From Clostridiaceae bacterium (GTDB lineage Bacteria > Bacillota > Clostridia > Oscillospirales > Acutalibacteraceae): 32,807 nt of DNA. Each line of letters opens with the position of its first letter. Position 1 is the stretch's first letter. Of this stretch, positions 22,962-30,395 are shown piece after piece. Both the position numbers and the translations under genes were made by a program. The notes below the pieces were generated by a model. It searched no databases. It saw only the letters and a program-made list of their open reading frames with translations, and had not been told where the DNA came from. The DNA is taken from assembly GCA_016293225.1 (NCBI GenBank), contig JAEDEQ010000014.1, forward strand, positions 1 through 32,807, given 5' to 3'.

Positions 22962-23384
22962 TTAAATTCGACAGTTTATGCTTTCGCCGAATATTGTCTG
23001 AAATACGCCCACGGAGAAAATGCTGGTCCAAACAAAAAAGATGACAACGGCAACAATTTCTACGACCAGAATAATTCCGGCAACAATAATCGCTATCTTT
23101 GAATATTTTTTTGCGGAGCTTTTATAGCTTTCCGCAAGAGTAAAGTTCCTTGCGCGGACGGCGTCTTCGTAGTTGTTGTAATTTATCAGCGAAAGAATTG
23201 CAAAAACAAGGCCGAGAATATTGAAAAACACTATGTTCACAATGAGCGAAATGATCGCCGTGCTGTTGTTAAGCGGCGAGGTCTGCTCGCGGTCAGGCGG
23301 TACGCAGTCGCCGAGCGGAGCGCCGCAGTAATTGCAATAGCGGCTGTTTTCAGGATTTTGTGCGTTGCAGTTTCTGCAATACAT
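22962..23384 (-). CDS. Zinc-ribbon membrane protein with CD225/dispanin-like region (paralogue)
   Basis: A 140-residue protein closely similar to its downstream neighbour: zinc ribbon CRNC/CNYC, short linker, then LNNSTAIISLIVNIVFFNILGLVFAILSLINYNNYEDAVRA-type sequence and a second membrane segment. It lacks the long YSQP linker and the acidic tail. The pair probably arose by tandem duplication. GGAGGC precedes the ATG. A possible promoter (TTAACT, 18-base spacer, GATAAT on the minus strand, 23416-23445) lies upstream. Function unknown. Confidence 0.75.
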   Translation of the reverse strand: MYCRNCNAQNPENSRYCNYCGAPLGDCVPPDREQTSPLNNSTAIISLIVNIVFFNILGLVFAILSLINYNNYEDAVRARNFTLAESYKSSAKKYSKIAIIVAGIILVVEIVAVVIFFVWTSIFSVGVFQTIFGESINCRI

Positions 23385-23452
23385 TCCGTCTGCCTCCTTT
23401 ATCTTTGGTAATTACATTATCATCATGAAGCTAAAGTGAAGTTAAATAATAA

Positions 23453-24940
23453 TCAGTCAGCTCCGCCTTTTTTCCGCTTTTTTGCTTCCCTGTCCTCTTT
23501 TTTATTGGCTCTTACGCAGCGGAGGTTTTCTCTTGTAAGGAATTTTGTATAGTGCGAAAGCTGATCTTTAATTCGGCCGAAGGGGAGGGGATCCCAGTCC
23601 TTTTTCGGCGCCATGTTGATTCCCATTGAAAGAAGCAGCCGACGGTTTGCTTCTGCTCTTCTGACAAAATCACGATAGTTTCTTCTGCCCCAATTTGTCC
23701 AGCCGCTTTCGGCAACGGCCATCATGCGCGGAAAGCAGAGATAGCAAAGCCTGTCAAAGTTTTCAACAAATTCCGTCCAGATTGGCGTTTCAACGCCCAT
23801 AACGCTCTTTCTGCCCTCAATATCGAGCTTTTCAAGCATCGGGTTAAAGGAATAGGTCTTTTTAAGCGGCGTGATGCCGTAGTTGTAATCAAGATAGTAA
23901 TGGAAGAAGTCCTCAATAATGATTTTTCCGCCGCTGTTTGCCCAATCCTCGCACAGGTGCTCTTTGTCCATCCAGTCGGAAACAAGGGCGCCCGGCTGAA
24001 GCATTTTGCTTTTAAGGCTTTCGTTCCAGACAACGGCCTTTTTGCCCTTTTCTTTAAGGTGACCGATTATGCGGTTGACAAAGTAGCCCTGAAGCTCCTC
24101 GCTGTTTTTGAGTCCCTCCTCGCGGATACGTTCTTTGCACTTCGGGCAGGTATCCCAGCGGTTTTTGGGCGCTTCGTCGCCGCCGATGTGGAAGTATTCA
24201 TACGGGAAAAGCTCGCACACCTCGTCAATAACGTCGAAGCAGAAGTCAAAGACCTTTTCGTTGCCTGCGCAAAGGATTGTTCTGTGTACGCCGGGGTTGA
24301 GCTCAACACCGATGGGCTTTCCGCTGCAGGAAAGCTCGGGATAGGAGGCAATGGCGGCAATCATATGGCCGGGCATATCAATTTCCGGAATGACGTCGAT
24401 ATACCTTTCGCGGCAGAATTCAACAATGTCTCTTATTTCGTCCTTTGTGTAGTATCCGCCGTAAACGGCCTTGTTTTTGCTGCCGAAGCCGTGGCCGTTG
24501 CGGAACGCGCCGACCCTTGTAAGCTCCGGATATTTTTCAATTTCAACTCTCCAGCCCTGGTCATCGGTCAAATGCCAGTGAAAAACGTTGAACTTATAGA
24601 GCGCGGCGGCTTCGATGTATTTTTTAATTTCATCAACGGACTGCATATGGCGCGCGCTGTCAATCATGAAAGCGCGGTAGGAAAAGCGCGGTGAATCGCT
24701 GATTCTTATAAACGGCAGACTTCCGTTTTTCTTTTTGAGCTGTTCAAGCGTTTTTCCTGCGTAAAAGCGGCCCTTATCCGTTGAGTATGAAACAAAAACT
24801 CCGTCCTGGTTTATTAAAAGCTCATAGCCCTCTTCGCCAAGGCCGTCCTTTTTTTCAAAGAAAAAGTCGTTTTCTTTGAAGACCTTTTCCCCGTCGTATT
24901 CAAAAATTTTGTTCGGCATAGGAATAATATTAACTGACAT
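23453..24940 (-). CDS. Beta-N-acetylhexosaminidase, GH20
   Basis: A 495-residue glycoside hydrolase family 20 enzyme that removes terminal N-acetylglucosamine or N-acetylgalactosamine. The catalytic pair D255-E256 sits in FHIGGDEAPKNRW, with the barrel motifs FMIDSARHMQSVDEIKKYI, FHWHLTDDQGWRVEI, PEIDMPGH and a late tryptophan in SDWMDKEH. There is a small N-terminal GH20b-like domain. The ATG at 24940 is chosen because GGAGGACAG precedes it. No signal peptide is seen, so it probably acts inside the cell on imported amino-sugar oligosaccharides. The tail is unusually basic (KKEDREAKKRKKGG). Confidence 0.93.
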   Translation of the reverse strand: MSVNIIPMPNKIFEYDGEKVFKENDFFFEKKDGLGEEGYELLINQDGVFVSYSTDKGRFYAGKTLEQLKKKNGSLPFIRISDSPRFSYRAFMIDSARHMQSVDEIKKYIEAAALYKFNVFHWHLTDDQGWRVEIEKYPELTRVGAFRNGHGFGSKNKAVYGGYYTKDEIRDIVEFCRERYIDVIPEIDMPGHMIAAIASYPELSCSGKPIGVELNPGVHRTILCAGNEKVFDFCFDVIDEVCELFPYEYFHIGGDEAPKNRWDTCPKCKERIREEGLKNSEELQGYFVNRIIGHLKEKGKKAVVWNESLKSKMLQPGALVSDWMDKEHLCEDWANSGGKIIIEDFFHYYLDYNYGITPLKKTYSFNPMLEKLDIEGRKSVMGVETPIWTEFVENFDRLCYLCFPRMMAVAESGWTNWGRRNYRDFVRRAEANRRLLLSMGINMAPKKDWDPLPFGRIKDQLSHYTKFLTRENLRCVRANKKEDREAKKRKKGGAD

Positions 24941-25025
24941 TATCTGTCCTCCGTTCATTTTATAATTTACTGCAAAATTGCATCAAACAGCCGCAGCAAA
25001 ACGCCGCATAAGCTATTCCAATTTA

Positions 25026-25053
25026 ATTATATGATTAATTGTGCAGTTGTCAA
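25026..25053 (-). promoter_or_regulatory. Consensus promoter for the GH20 gene
   Basis: On the minus strand a perfect TTGACA (25048-25053) is 16 bases from a perfect TATAAT (25026-25031), leaving a leader of about 80 bases before the start codon. Confidence 0.8.
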
Positions 25054-25214
25054 GATATGGCGGAGAAAATAAATTGCAGCTTTTTGTGTAATACCGGCAT
25101 GAAAACGGCGGTATATATTACAGGTAAGTTTTATAAATTGCCCGGGGTCTTCTCTGCCGTCCGTTACCCGAGGCGGAGACTGCCGGAGAGCGTCTGTCTT
25201 TTGAAAGGAACAGA

Positions 25215-26177
25215 ATGAACATAAAAGCCTTTTTTGCCCTTTTGTGCGGCGTCGGAATCTTTCTTTTTTCTGTTGTGCAAATGAGCGAATCAATGAAAGC
25301 CGTTTTTGAAAGCAGGACGGGAACCGTTCTTCAAAGATATGCTTCAAACCGTTTTTTCGGCGTAATTGCCGGAGCTCTGTCAACGGCGGTTGTTCAGTCC
25401 TCGGCGGCGGTTACGGTCACGGCGGTTTCGCTTGCGGACTGCGGAGTGCTGAGCCTTTCGCAGTGTGTGGGCGTTATCATGGGTTCAAACATCGGAACAA
25501 CCTTTACAAGCGTGCTCACCGTGCTCAATTTTTCGGCGGCCGCTCCTTTCCTGATCCTTTTGGGGGCGTTCTGCGCGCTTGCCGCAAAGAAAAAAAGCAT
25601 TAAAAGCACAGCCGTTTTTTTCTGCGCGCTCGGTCTGCTGTTTGTGGGACTGGACACAATGAGGGACGCTTCAAGGGCGCTTGACGAAAACGGCTTTTTG
25701 TCCTCGCTGTTTCTCCGCTTTTCGTCAAAGCTTGCGTCGGTTTTTATCGGCTTTGCTTCAACGGCGGTCATGCAAAGCTCTTCGGCAACGGTGGGAGTTC
25801 TGCAATCGCTGGTTTTTGTCGGAGCAATAAGCCGCGAAAGCGCGGTTTTCATGATTTGCGGACAGAATATCGGTGCAACGGTGCCGACCCTTATCTCAGC
25901 CCTGCGCGCCGGAAAAACCGCAAAGGCCGCCGCGGTTTTTCATCTGATTTTTAATCTTTTCGGAGCGGCGGCATTTTTGCTTCTTTCGCTTTTTGTTCCG
26001 CTTCCTGCGGCGCTTGAGGAAATTGAGGACGGAAAGGTTTTTGTCTGCACCGTTCATGTTTTGTTCAACCTGCTTTGCACGGCGGCGCTTTTTCCGTTTG
26101 CAGAGCGTCTTGCAAAGTTTTCGTTAAAGCTGATTGAGGGAAAAAAGGAAAAACCTTTGGCAAAATCGCATAAATAA
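25215..26177 (+). CDS. Na+/phosphate cotransporter-like membrane protein
   Basis: A 320-residue membrane protein of the Na/Pi-cotransporter (NptA/YjbB-like) family. Two inverted repeats carry the signatures STAVVQSSAAVTVTAVSLA (Q61) and STAVMQSSSATVGVLQSL (Q187), plus GSNIGTT and GQNIGAT. About eight membrane segments are visible. Many bacterial members carry a cytoplasmic PhoU-like domain; this one stops shortly after the last segment (KEKPLAKSHK) and has none. Phosphate is the likely but unproven substrate. GAAAGGAA lies before the ATG; the 5' leader contains a hairpin at 25151-25179. Confidence 0.85.
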   Translation: MNIKAFFALLCGVGIFLFSVVQMSESMKAVFESRTGTVLQRYASNRFFGVIAGALSTAVVQSSAAVTVTAVSLADCGVLSLSQCVGVIMGSNIGTTFTSVLTVLNFSAAAPFLILLGAFCALAAKKKSIKSTAVFFCALGLLFVGLDTMRDASRALDENGFLSSLFLRFSSKLASVFIGFASTAVMQSSSATVGVLQSLVFVGAISRESAVFMICGQNIGATVPTLISALRAGKTAKAAAVFHLIFNLFGAAAFLLLSLFVPLPAALEEIEDGKVFVCTVHVLFNLLCTAALFPFAERLAKFSLKLIEGKKEKPLAKSHK

Positions 26178-26201
26178 TTGTTAAGAGAAAATTAACAATT
26201 A
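26175..26201. repeat. 10-bp perfect inverted repeat
   Basis: TAATTGTTAA and TTAACAATTA surround a seven-base loop, beginning at the stop codon of the Na/Pi transporter gene. No T-run follows, so it is not a standard terminator; it may be an operator for the small peptide gene 95 bases downstream. Confidence 0.6.
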
Positions 26202-26230
26202 TAAAAATCACCTATAATTCCAAATTTGTA

Positions 26231-26259
26231 TTGACTTATTTTTACAAATATATTAAAGT
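26231..26259 (+). promoter_or_regulatory. Possible promoter of the 34-residue peptide gene
   Basis: TTGACT (26231-26236) with a 17-base spacer leads to TAAAGT (26254-26259). A second -10-like TATAAT lies at 26213-26218 with TTAACA 15 bases before it. Either could drive the peptide gene. Confidence 0.45.
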
Positions 26260-26295
26260 TAAAATAACAATTTATAAACTGGAGGTGAATTTATA

Positions 26296-26400
26296 ATGGA
26301 TAAGGCAAGAGAAATCGTTGCTCAGATTCTTGATTTCATTGAAAATTACATCAACCTCATCAAGGGTCTTATTGAAAAGTTTAAGAGCATCGGAGACTGA
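26296..26400 (+). CDS. 34-residue amphipathic peptide, PSM-like
   Basis: A short gene with every sign of real expression: GGAGGTG eight bases before the ATG, promoter-like sequences upstream and a strong terminator right behind. The product MDKAREIVAQILDFIENY... is one continuous amphipathic helix: hydrophobic residues at 7, 8, 11, 12, 14, 15, 18, 19, 21, 22, 25, 26, 29 and 32, polar or charged ones between. It has no signal peptide, no cysteine and a net charge near -1. Residues 22-29 (IKGLIEKF) are identical, from memory, to part of staphylococcal PSM-alpha-2. It could be a secreted cytolysin or signal, a toxin of a toxin-antitoxin pair, or a membrane-surface peptide. Confidence 0.75.
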   Translation: MDKAREIVAQILDFIENYINLIKGLIEKFKSIGD

Positions 26401-26427
26401 TTCGATGAAAAATTGATTTGAACAGAC

Positions 26428-26463
26428 CGAGGAAACGCAAATGCGTTTCCTCGATTTTTCTTT
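26428..26463 (+). terminator. Terminator behind the 34-residue peptide gene
   Basis: CGAGGAAACGCA pairs with TGCGTTTCCTCG (26428-26453) and is followed by ATTTTTCTTT. It makes the peptide a single-gene transcript. Confidence 0.9.
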
Positions 26464-26562
26464 GCAAAAACTTTACTTATTTAACAAATTGCAAATATGA
26501 ATTTAGAAATGTAGTGTATCATGGCAATATATACTAAAAATATGTTGAAATCGGGTGAAAAA

Positions 26563-27393
26563 ATGGAGAACTTTTTTTATTTCTGCGATAACTTGACAAA
26601 CTATATTTTTGTCGTGAGAGTACTGGCGTTCATCTTCTCGGCTGTATTCTGTGCTTTCTATTCCGCCCGAAAGGGGATAAAATTCAGCTGTGGCTGGGTA
26701 GTATTCCTGTTTGCTCTTCCTTTGACCTGTTTGATAGCTTTTCTGATTAAGGGAAAGGCTTCTTCAATTTCTGCCGGTAATCAGTCTGACCCTTTGAACG
26801 CTACAGATAAAAGCACCGCAAAGAGTAAAGGAAAAGCAGCCCCTTTGGCGATATGCATTTTCCTTTGCCTGGCTTTAAGCGTGACGGCAATAGTCATGTT
26901 TTTTTCCGAAAAAAGTGTTGCCATTTCCGCAAAGATTGGAACGGCGCTGTATAATAAGTACATAAGTTGTTTTTACGGCGTTCCCTTTGAGGGCAAGTAT
27001 TACGACAGAGACGGCAATGAATACGAACATTTTACCGATGTTCCGCTGTTTATGGAAAACGGAGAAAAGCTTTTGTACAACAAAAAGACGAACCTTTACG
27101 AAAGCGATAAACGCTCGCTTTCCGCTCAAGGGTTTTCCGTCAACGGCGAGGGCTATGCGGTTTTGCATATTCCGACAGCTGATTATATTGTCCGCAGCGG
27201 AAAAAGGTTTCTCGTTGATTATGACGAGCTGGAAAAGCTCGGCATAGATTCAGAAAATTGCGACTTGAACGATATTCCGCAAAAGTACCGTTACTACCCC
27301 TGTCCGCTTGTTGGTTGGAACAAGGACGGCGAGCTTATTTTTGCGGAAGAAGACGATGCGGCGTTTTATTATCAGATGTATATAGACAAGTGA
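26563..27393 (+). CDS. Membrane-anchored protein of unknown function
   Basis: A 276-residue protein I do not recognise. The ATG at 26563 is chosen because GGGTGA lies before it; an upstream ATG at 26521 has no ribosome-binding site. Two membrane segments lie near residues 15-35 and 42-60, then a Ser/Lys-rich linker, then a third segment (PLAICIFLCLALSVTAIVMFF). The C-terminal 150 residues are soluble and probably outside: FEGKYYDRDGNEYEHFTDVPLF and later FSVNGEGYAVLHIPTADY suggest a beta-rich fold, with tyrosine-rich ends. It lies between the small peptide and a secreted cysteine-protease-like protein. Confidence 0.65.
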   Translation: MENFFYFCDNLTNYIFVVRVLAFIFSAVFCAFYSARKGIKFSCGWVVFLFALPLTCLIAFLIKGKASSISAGNQSDPLNATDKSTAKSKGKAAPLAICIFLCLALSVTAIVMFFSEKSVAISAKIGTALYNKYISCFYGVPFEGKYYDRDGNEYEHFTDVPLFMENGEKLLYNKKTNLYESDKRSLSAQGFSVNGEGYAVLHIPTADYIVRSGKRFLVDYDELEKLGIDSENCDLNDIPQKYRYYPCPLVGWNKDGELIFAEEDDAAFYYQMYIDK

Positions 27394-27535
27394 CCATACT
27401 GAGAATTTCGCCGGCTTTTTATCTGATTTGCTGCAAATTTACCGTGGATAATTTTATTTTTCTGACTTTGGTATATTATGGAAATACAAAATTATAGTTT
27501 TGTCCGAAAGGACGGTAGAAGGAGTAATGAAGATT

Positions 27536-28162
27536 ATGAAAAACAAAGCAAAACGTGTTCTCAGCCTGCTTCTTGCGGCGGTAATGCTTTTTTCGTTTGC
27601 GCTTCCGGCTTTTGCCGGTTCGGACGAAATTGTTGCAAGGGTATCAATCGTTTCATATCTTAAAAATGTGTTTTCAACCGGTCACTCGTGGTTGTATATC
27701 GAAAACCTTTCGGATAAAACGCTTACGGTAGGTATTTATCAGCTTGAGCCGGGAGCTTCGGTTTCTGTCGGAACTTTCAAGAATTCCCGCAAGGAGGGCA
27801 GGGGTATCTACTACAATGTTGAAAGGTATTGCGTAAACAAGTTTGGCGCAAGCGCAAGATACTCACTCAGCGAGACTGTTACCGAAAGCGAGCTTAACGG
27901 AATCTCAAGGAAGATTAACAGCTACAGCGGAAAATGGACTCCGGTTAAAAACTGCGCATATTTTGCGGCTTATGTCTGGAACAGCATTTCAAAAATTCAC
28001 CTTATTTCCGGCTCAACTCCGTCCTGTCTCAGGACGTCAATTAAGCTCCACGGCGGAAAGCGTGGAATTGCAATGAGCGATGTTTCTGCCGACAATGTGT
28101 ATAAGCAGGACGGCTCGTCACTCCGTGTTGTCAGAGCAAGCGCACTGAATAAAGGTCTTTGA
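27536..28162 (+). CDS. Secreted permuted-papain (NlpC/P60-like) protein
   Basis: A 208-residue exported protein. The signal peptide runs to about residue 27 (LLAAVMLFSFALPAFA). H50 in STGHSWLYIEN comes before C140 in VKNCAYFAAYVWN, the His-then-Cys order of circularly permuted NlpC/P60 and related amidase/peptidase folds. Between them, GIYQLEPGASVSVGTF and the GRGIYYNVERY segment follow a pattern I associate with secreted clostridial proteins. The start is either 27536 or an in-frame ATG at 27527; AAGGAG is better spaced for the former. The substrate may be a peptide bond in cell wall, or a lipid or protein amide; not determined. Confidence 0.75.
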   Translation: MKNKAKRVLSLLLAAVMLFSFALPAFAGSDEIVARVSIVSYLKNVFSTGHSWLYIENLSDKTLTVGIYQLEPGASVSVGTFKNSRKEGRGIYYNVERYCVNKFGASARYSLSETVTESELNGISRKINSYSGKWTPVKNCAYFAAYVWNSISKIHLISGSTPSCLRTSIKLHGGKRGIAMSDVSADNVYKQDGSSLRVVRASALNKGL

Positions 28163-28182
28163 TTTAAGGAACATTAAATAAA

Positions 28183-28216
28183 CCCGGTCTGCCGCGTTCA
28201 CACACGGCAGACCGGG
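28183..28216. terminator. Terminator between the papain-like gene and groEL
   Basis: CCCGGTCTGCCG and CGGCAGACCGGG form a 12-bp stem with a 10-base loop. On the minus strand the tail TTTATTT fits a groEL terminator; on the plus strand the tail is poor in T. Confidence 0.8.
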
Positions 28217-28219
28217 TCA

Positions 28220-28253
28220 TCTAATATCTAAAATCCAATGTCTAATATCTAAA
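28220..28253. repeat. 21-bp-period repeat behind groEL
   Basis: TCTAATATCTAAA occurs twice (28220-28232 and 28241-28253) with the related ATCCAATG between. It lies between the groEL stop and its terminator. No coding or known regulatory role is apparent. Confidence 0.7.
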
Positions 28254-29891
28254 TTAGTACATTCCGCCGCCCTGAGCCATGGCAGCCGCCTGAGCAGCGT
28301 CAGCCGCGGGATCGGGGATATCGGCAACGAGCGATTCGGTGGTGAGCACCATGGCCGCAACGGAGGCAGCGTTCTGGAGTGCGGAACGGGTAACCTTTGT
28401 CGGGTCAAGGATACCGGCCTTGGACATATCAACATATTCCTCTTTTGCAAAGTCAAAGCCGTAGCCTATTTTGCCGCTGGAGATAATGTTGTTGATGATA
28501 ACCGAGCCCTCAAGACCTGCGTTCTTTGCAATCTGACGAACAGGCTCTTCAATTGCCTTTTCAACAATTCTGATACCGGTTTTTTCATCCGGATCATCGG
28601 TTGTTTCAAGCAAAGCTCTGACAGCCGGAATTGCGTTGAGCAAAGCAACGCCGCCGCCGGCAACCGAACCCTCCTCAACAGCAGCCTTGGTAGCTGCAAG
28701 AGCGTCTTCAATTCTGAGCTTCTTTTCCTTCATTTCGGTTTCGGTTGCAGCGCCGACTTTAATTACCGCAACGCCGCCCGCAAGCTTTGCAAGGCGTTCC
28801 TGAAGCTTTTCGCGGTCAAATTCAGAGGTGGAAGCTTCAATCTGGGCTTTGATCTGGTTGACGCGGGCCTTGATTGCGTCCTTGTCGCCTGCGCCGTCAA
28901 CAATGATGGTGTTCTCCTTTGTAACCTTGACCTGGCGGGCGCTGCCGAGCATATCAACGGTTGCTTCCTTGAGCTCAAGTCCGAGGTCGGAGGTGATTAC
29001 CTGACCGCCGGTGAGGATTGCAATGTCCTGAAGCATTTCCTTTCTTCTGTCGCCGAAGCCGGGCGCCTTGACGGCAACGCAGGTGAAGGTTCCGCGCAGC
29101 CTGTTAAGCAGCAGCGTTGCAAGTGCTTCGCCCTCAACGTCCTCTGCAATGATAACAAGCTTTTTGCTGGCCTGAAGAACCTGTTCAAGCAGGGGAAGAA
29201 TCTCCTGAATGTTTGAAATCTTCTTGTCTGTGATGAGAATTGAGGCGTCGTCGATAACAGCCTCCATTTTGTCGGTGTCGGTTGCCATGTAGGGTGAAAT
29301 GTATCCGCGGTCAAACTGCATACCCTCAACAACCTCTTTGCCGGTTTCTGCGGTTTTTGATTCCTCAACGGTGATAACTCCGTCCGCGGTAACGGTTTCC
29401 ATTGCTTCGGCAATGAGCTTGCCGACTGTTTCGTCTGCCGAGGATACGGTTGCGATTCTTGCGATATCTTCTGTTGTTGTTACGGGGCTTGAGTTCTTTT
29501 TAACAGCCTCAACAGCCGCGTCAACAGCCTTTTTAATGCCCTTTTTGACTACCATCGGGTTTGCGCCGGCGGCAACGTTCTTCATTCCCTCGCGGACAAG
29601 AGCCTGCGCAAGGAGGGTTGCGGTTGTTGTTCCGTCGCCTGCAACATCGTTCGTCTTGGTTGCAACTTCCTTAACAAGCTGAGCACCCATATTTTCAAAG
29701 GCATCCTCAAGCTCAATTTCCTTTGCGATGGTAACGCCGTCGTTGGTGATGAGCGGAGCGCCGTACTTTTTGTCGATAACAACATTCCTGCCTTTGGGGC
29801 CGAGGGTGATTTTAACTGTGTCTGAAAGCTTATCAATGCCTGCCTGAAGGGCTTTTCTTGCCTCTTCGCCGTAAATGATTTGTTTTGCCAT
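28254..29891 (-). CDS. groL: Chaperonin GroEL (Hsp60)
   Basis: ATP-driven protein-folding chamber subunit, 545 residues, normal length. The start MAKQIIYGEEARKALQAG, the phosphate loop VKITLGPKGRN, the GDGTTTATLLAQ motif and the C-terminal GGGMY tail are all typical. GGAGGATAA precedes the ATG. It follows groES by 24 bases under one CIRCE-controlled promoter. Confidence 0.99.
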   Translation of the reverse strand: MAKQIIYGEEARKALQAGIDKLSDTVKITLGPKGRNVVIDKKYGAPLITNDGVTIAKEIELEDAFENMGAQLVKEVATKTNDVAGDGTTTATLLAQALVREGMKNVAAGANPMVVKKGIKKAVDAAVEAVKKNSSPVTTTEDIARIATVSSADETVGKLIAEAMETVTADGVITVEESKTAETGKEVVEGMQFDRGYISPYMATDTDKMEAVIDDASILITDKKISNIQEILPLLEQVLQASKKLVIIAEDVEGEALATLLLNRLRGTFTCVAVKAPGFGDRRKEMLQDIAILTGGQVITSDLGLELKEATVDMLGSARQVKVTKENTIIVDGAGDKDAIKARVNQIKAQIEASTSEFDREKLQERLAKLAGGVAVIKVGAATETEMKEKKLRIEDALAATKAAVEEGSVAGGGVALLNAIPAVRALLETTDDPDEKTGIRIVEKAIEEPVRQIAKNAGLEGSVIINNIISSGKIGYGFDFAKEEYVDMSKAGILDPTKVTRSALQNAASVAAMVLTTESLVADIPDPAADAAQAAAMAQGGGMY

Positions 29892-29915
29892 AATTGTTAT
29901 CCTCCTTGTGTTAGA

Positions 29916-30200
29916 TTATTCGACTATTGCGAGAATATCGCTCTGACGGACGATGGTGTATTCGATGTCGTCAATTTTAACTTCGGTTCCGGAATACTTG
30001 CCTGCAATAACCTTGTCGCCGACCTTGACATACATCTCGGTCTCCTTGCCGTCAACAATTCCGCCGGGGCCGACTGCAACAACCTCGGAAAACTGGGGCT
30101 TTTCCTGCGACGCGCTGGTAAGAATGAAGCCGCTCTTTGTTGTTTCCTCAATTTCGGTGGGTTTAAGAACTACTCTGTCAAGAAGTGGTCTGATTTTCAT
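29916..30200 (-). CDS. groES: Co-chaperonin GroES (Hsp10)
   Basis: Lid of the GroEL chamber, 94 residues. The start MKIRPLLDRVVLKP is fixed by GGAGG eight bases upstream; the longer frame starting at 30215 is rejected. The mobile loop EETTKSGFILTSASQEKPQ and the VGDKVIAGKYSGTEVKI segment are intact. First gene of groES-groEL, directly behind a CIRCE operator. Confidence 0.98.
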   Translation of the reverse strand: MKIRPLLDRVVLKPTEIEETTKSGFILTSASQEKPQFSEVVAVGPGGIVDGKETEMYVKVGDKVIAGKYSGTEVKIDDIEYTIVRQSDILAIVE

Positions 30201-30233
30201 GTATTTGTCCTCCAATCATGTTATTGCTAATTT

Positions 30234-30266
30234 TTAGCACTCGACATATCTGAGTGCTAAAGTATA
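30234..30266 (-). promoter_or_regulatory. CIRCE operator and -10 of groES-groEL
   Basis: TTAGCACTC and GAGTGCTAA enclose exactly nine bases (30234-30260), a perfect CIRCE element, the binding site of the repressor HrcA. The -10 TATACT (minus strand, 30261-30266) abuts it, so bound HrcA would cover the transcription start. The -35 is poor. hrcA itself is not in the window. Confidence 0.95.
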
Positions 30267-30395
30267 TTGTAGTCATTTTTTTTGAAAAATCAAGTGTTTT
30301 TTAAAAATAATGGAAAATTTTTTTCGACTTTGTTTTGCATTATTTTCCCGTTCACTCAAACAATATTAAAAAAGAAAAAAGGGTGAACGGAAAAA

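Noticed and set aside
30325..30370. Sporulation-type (SigF/SigG) promoter before the penicillin-binding protein
   Set aside because: A TGCATT and a CAAACAA-like word can be found, but neither spacing nor sequence fits a consensus well.
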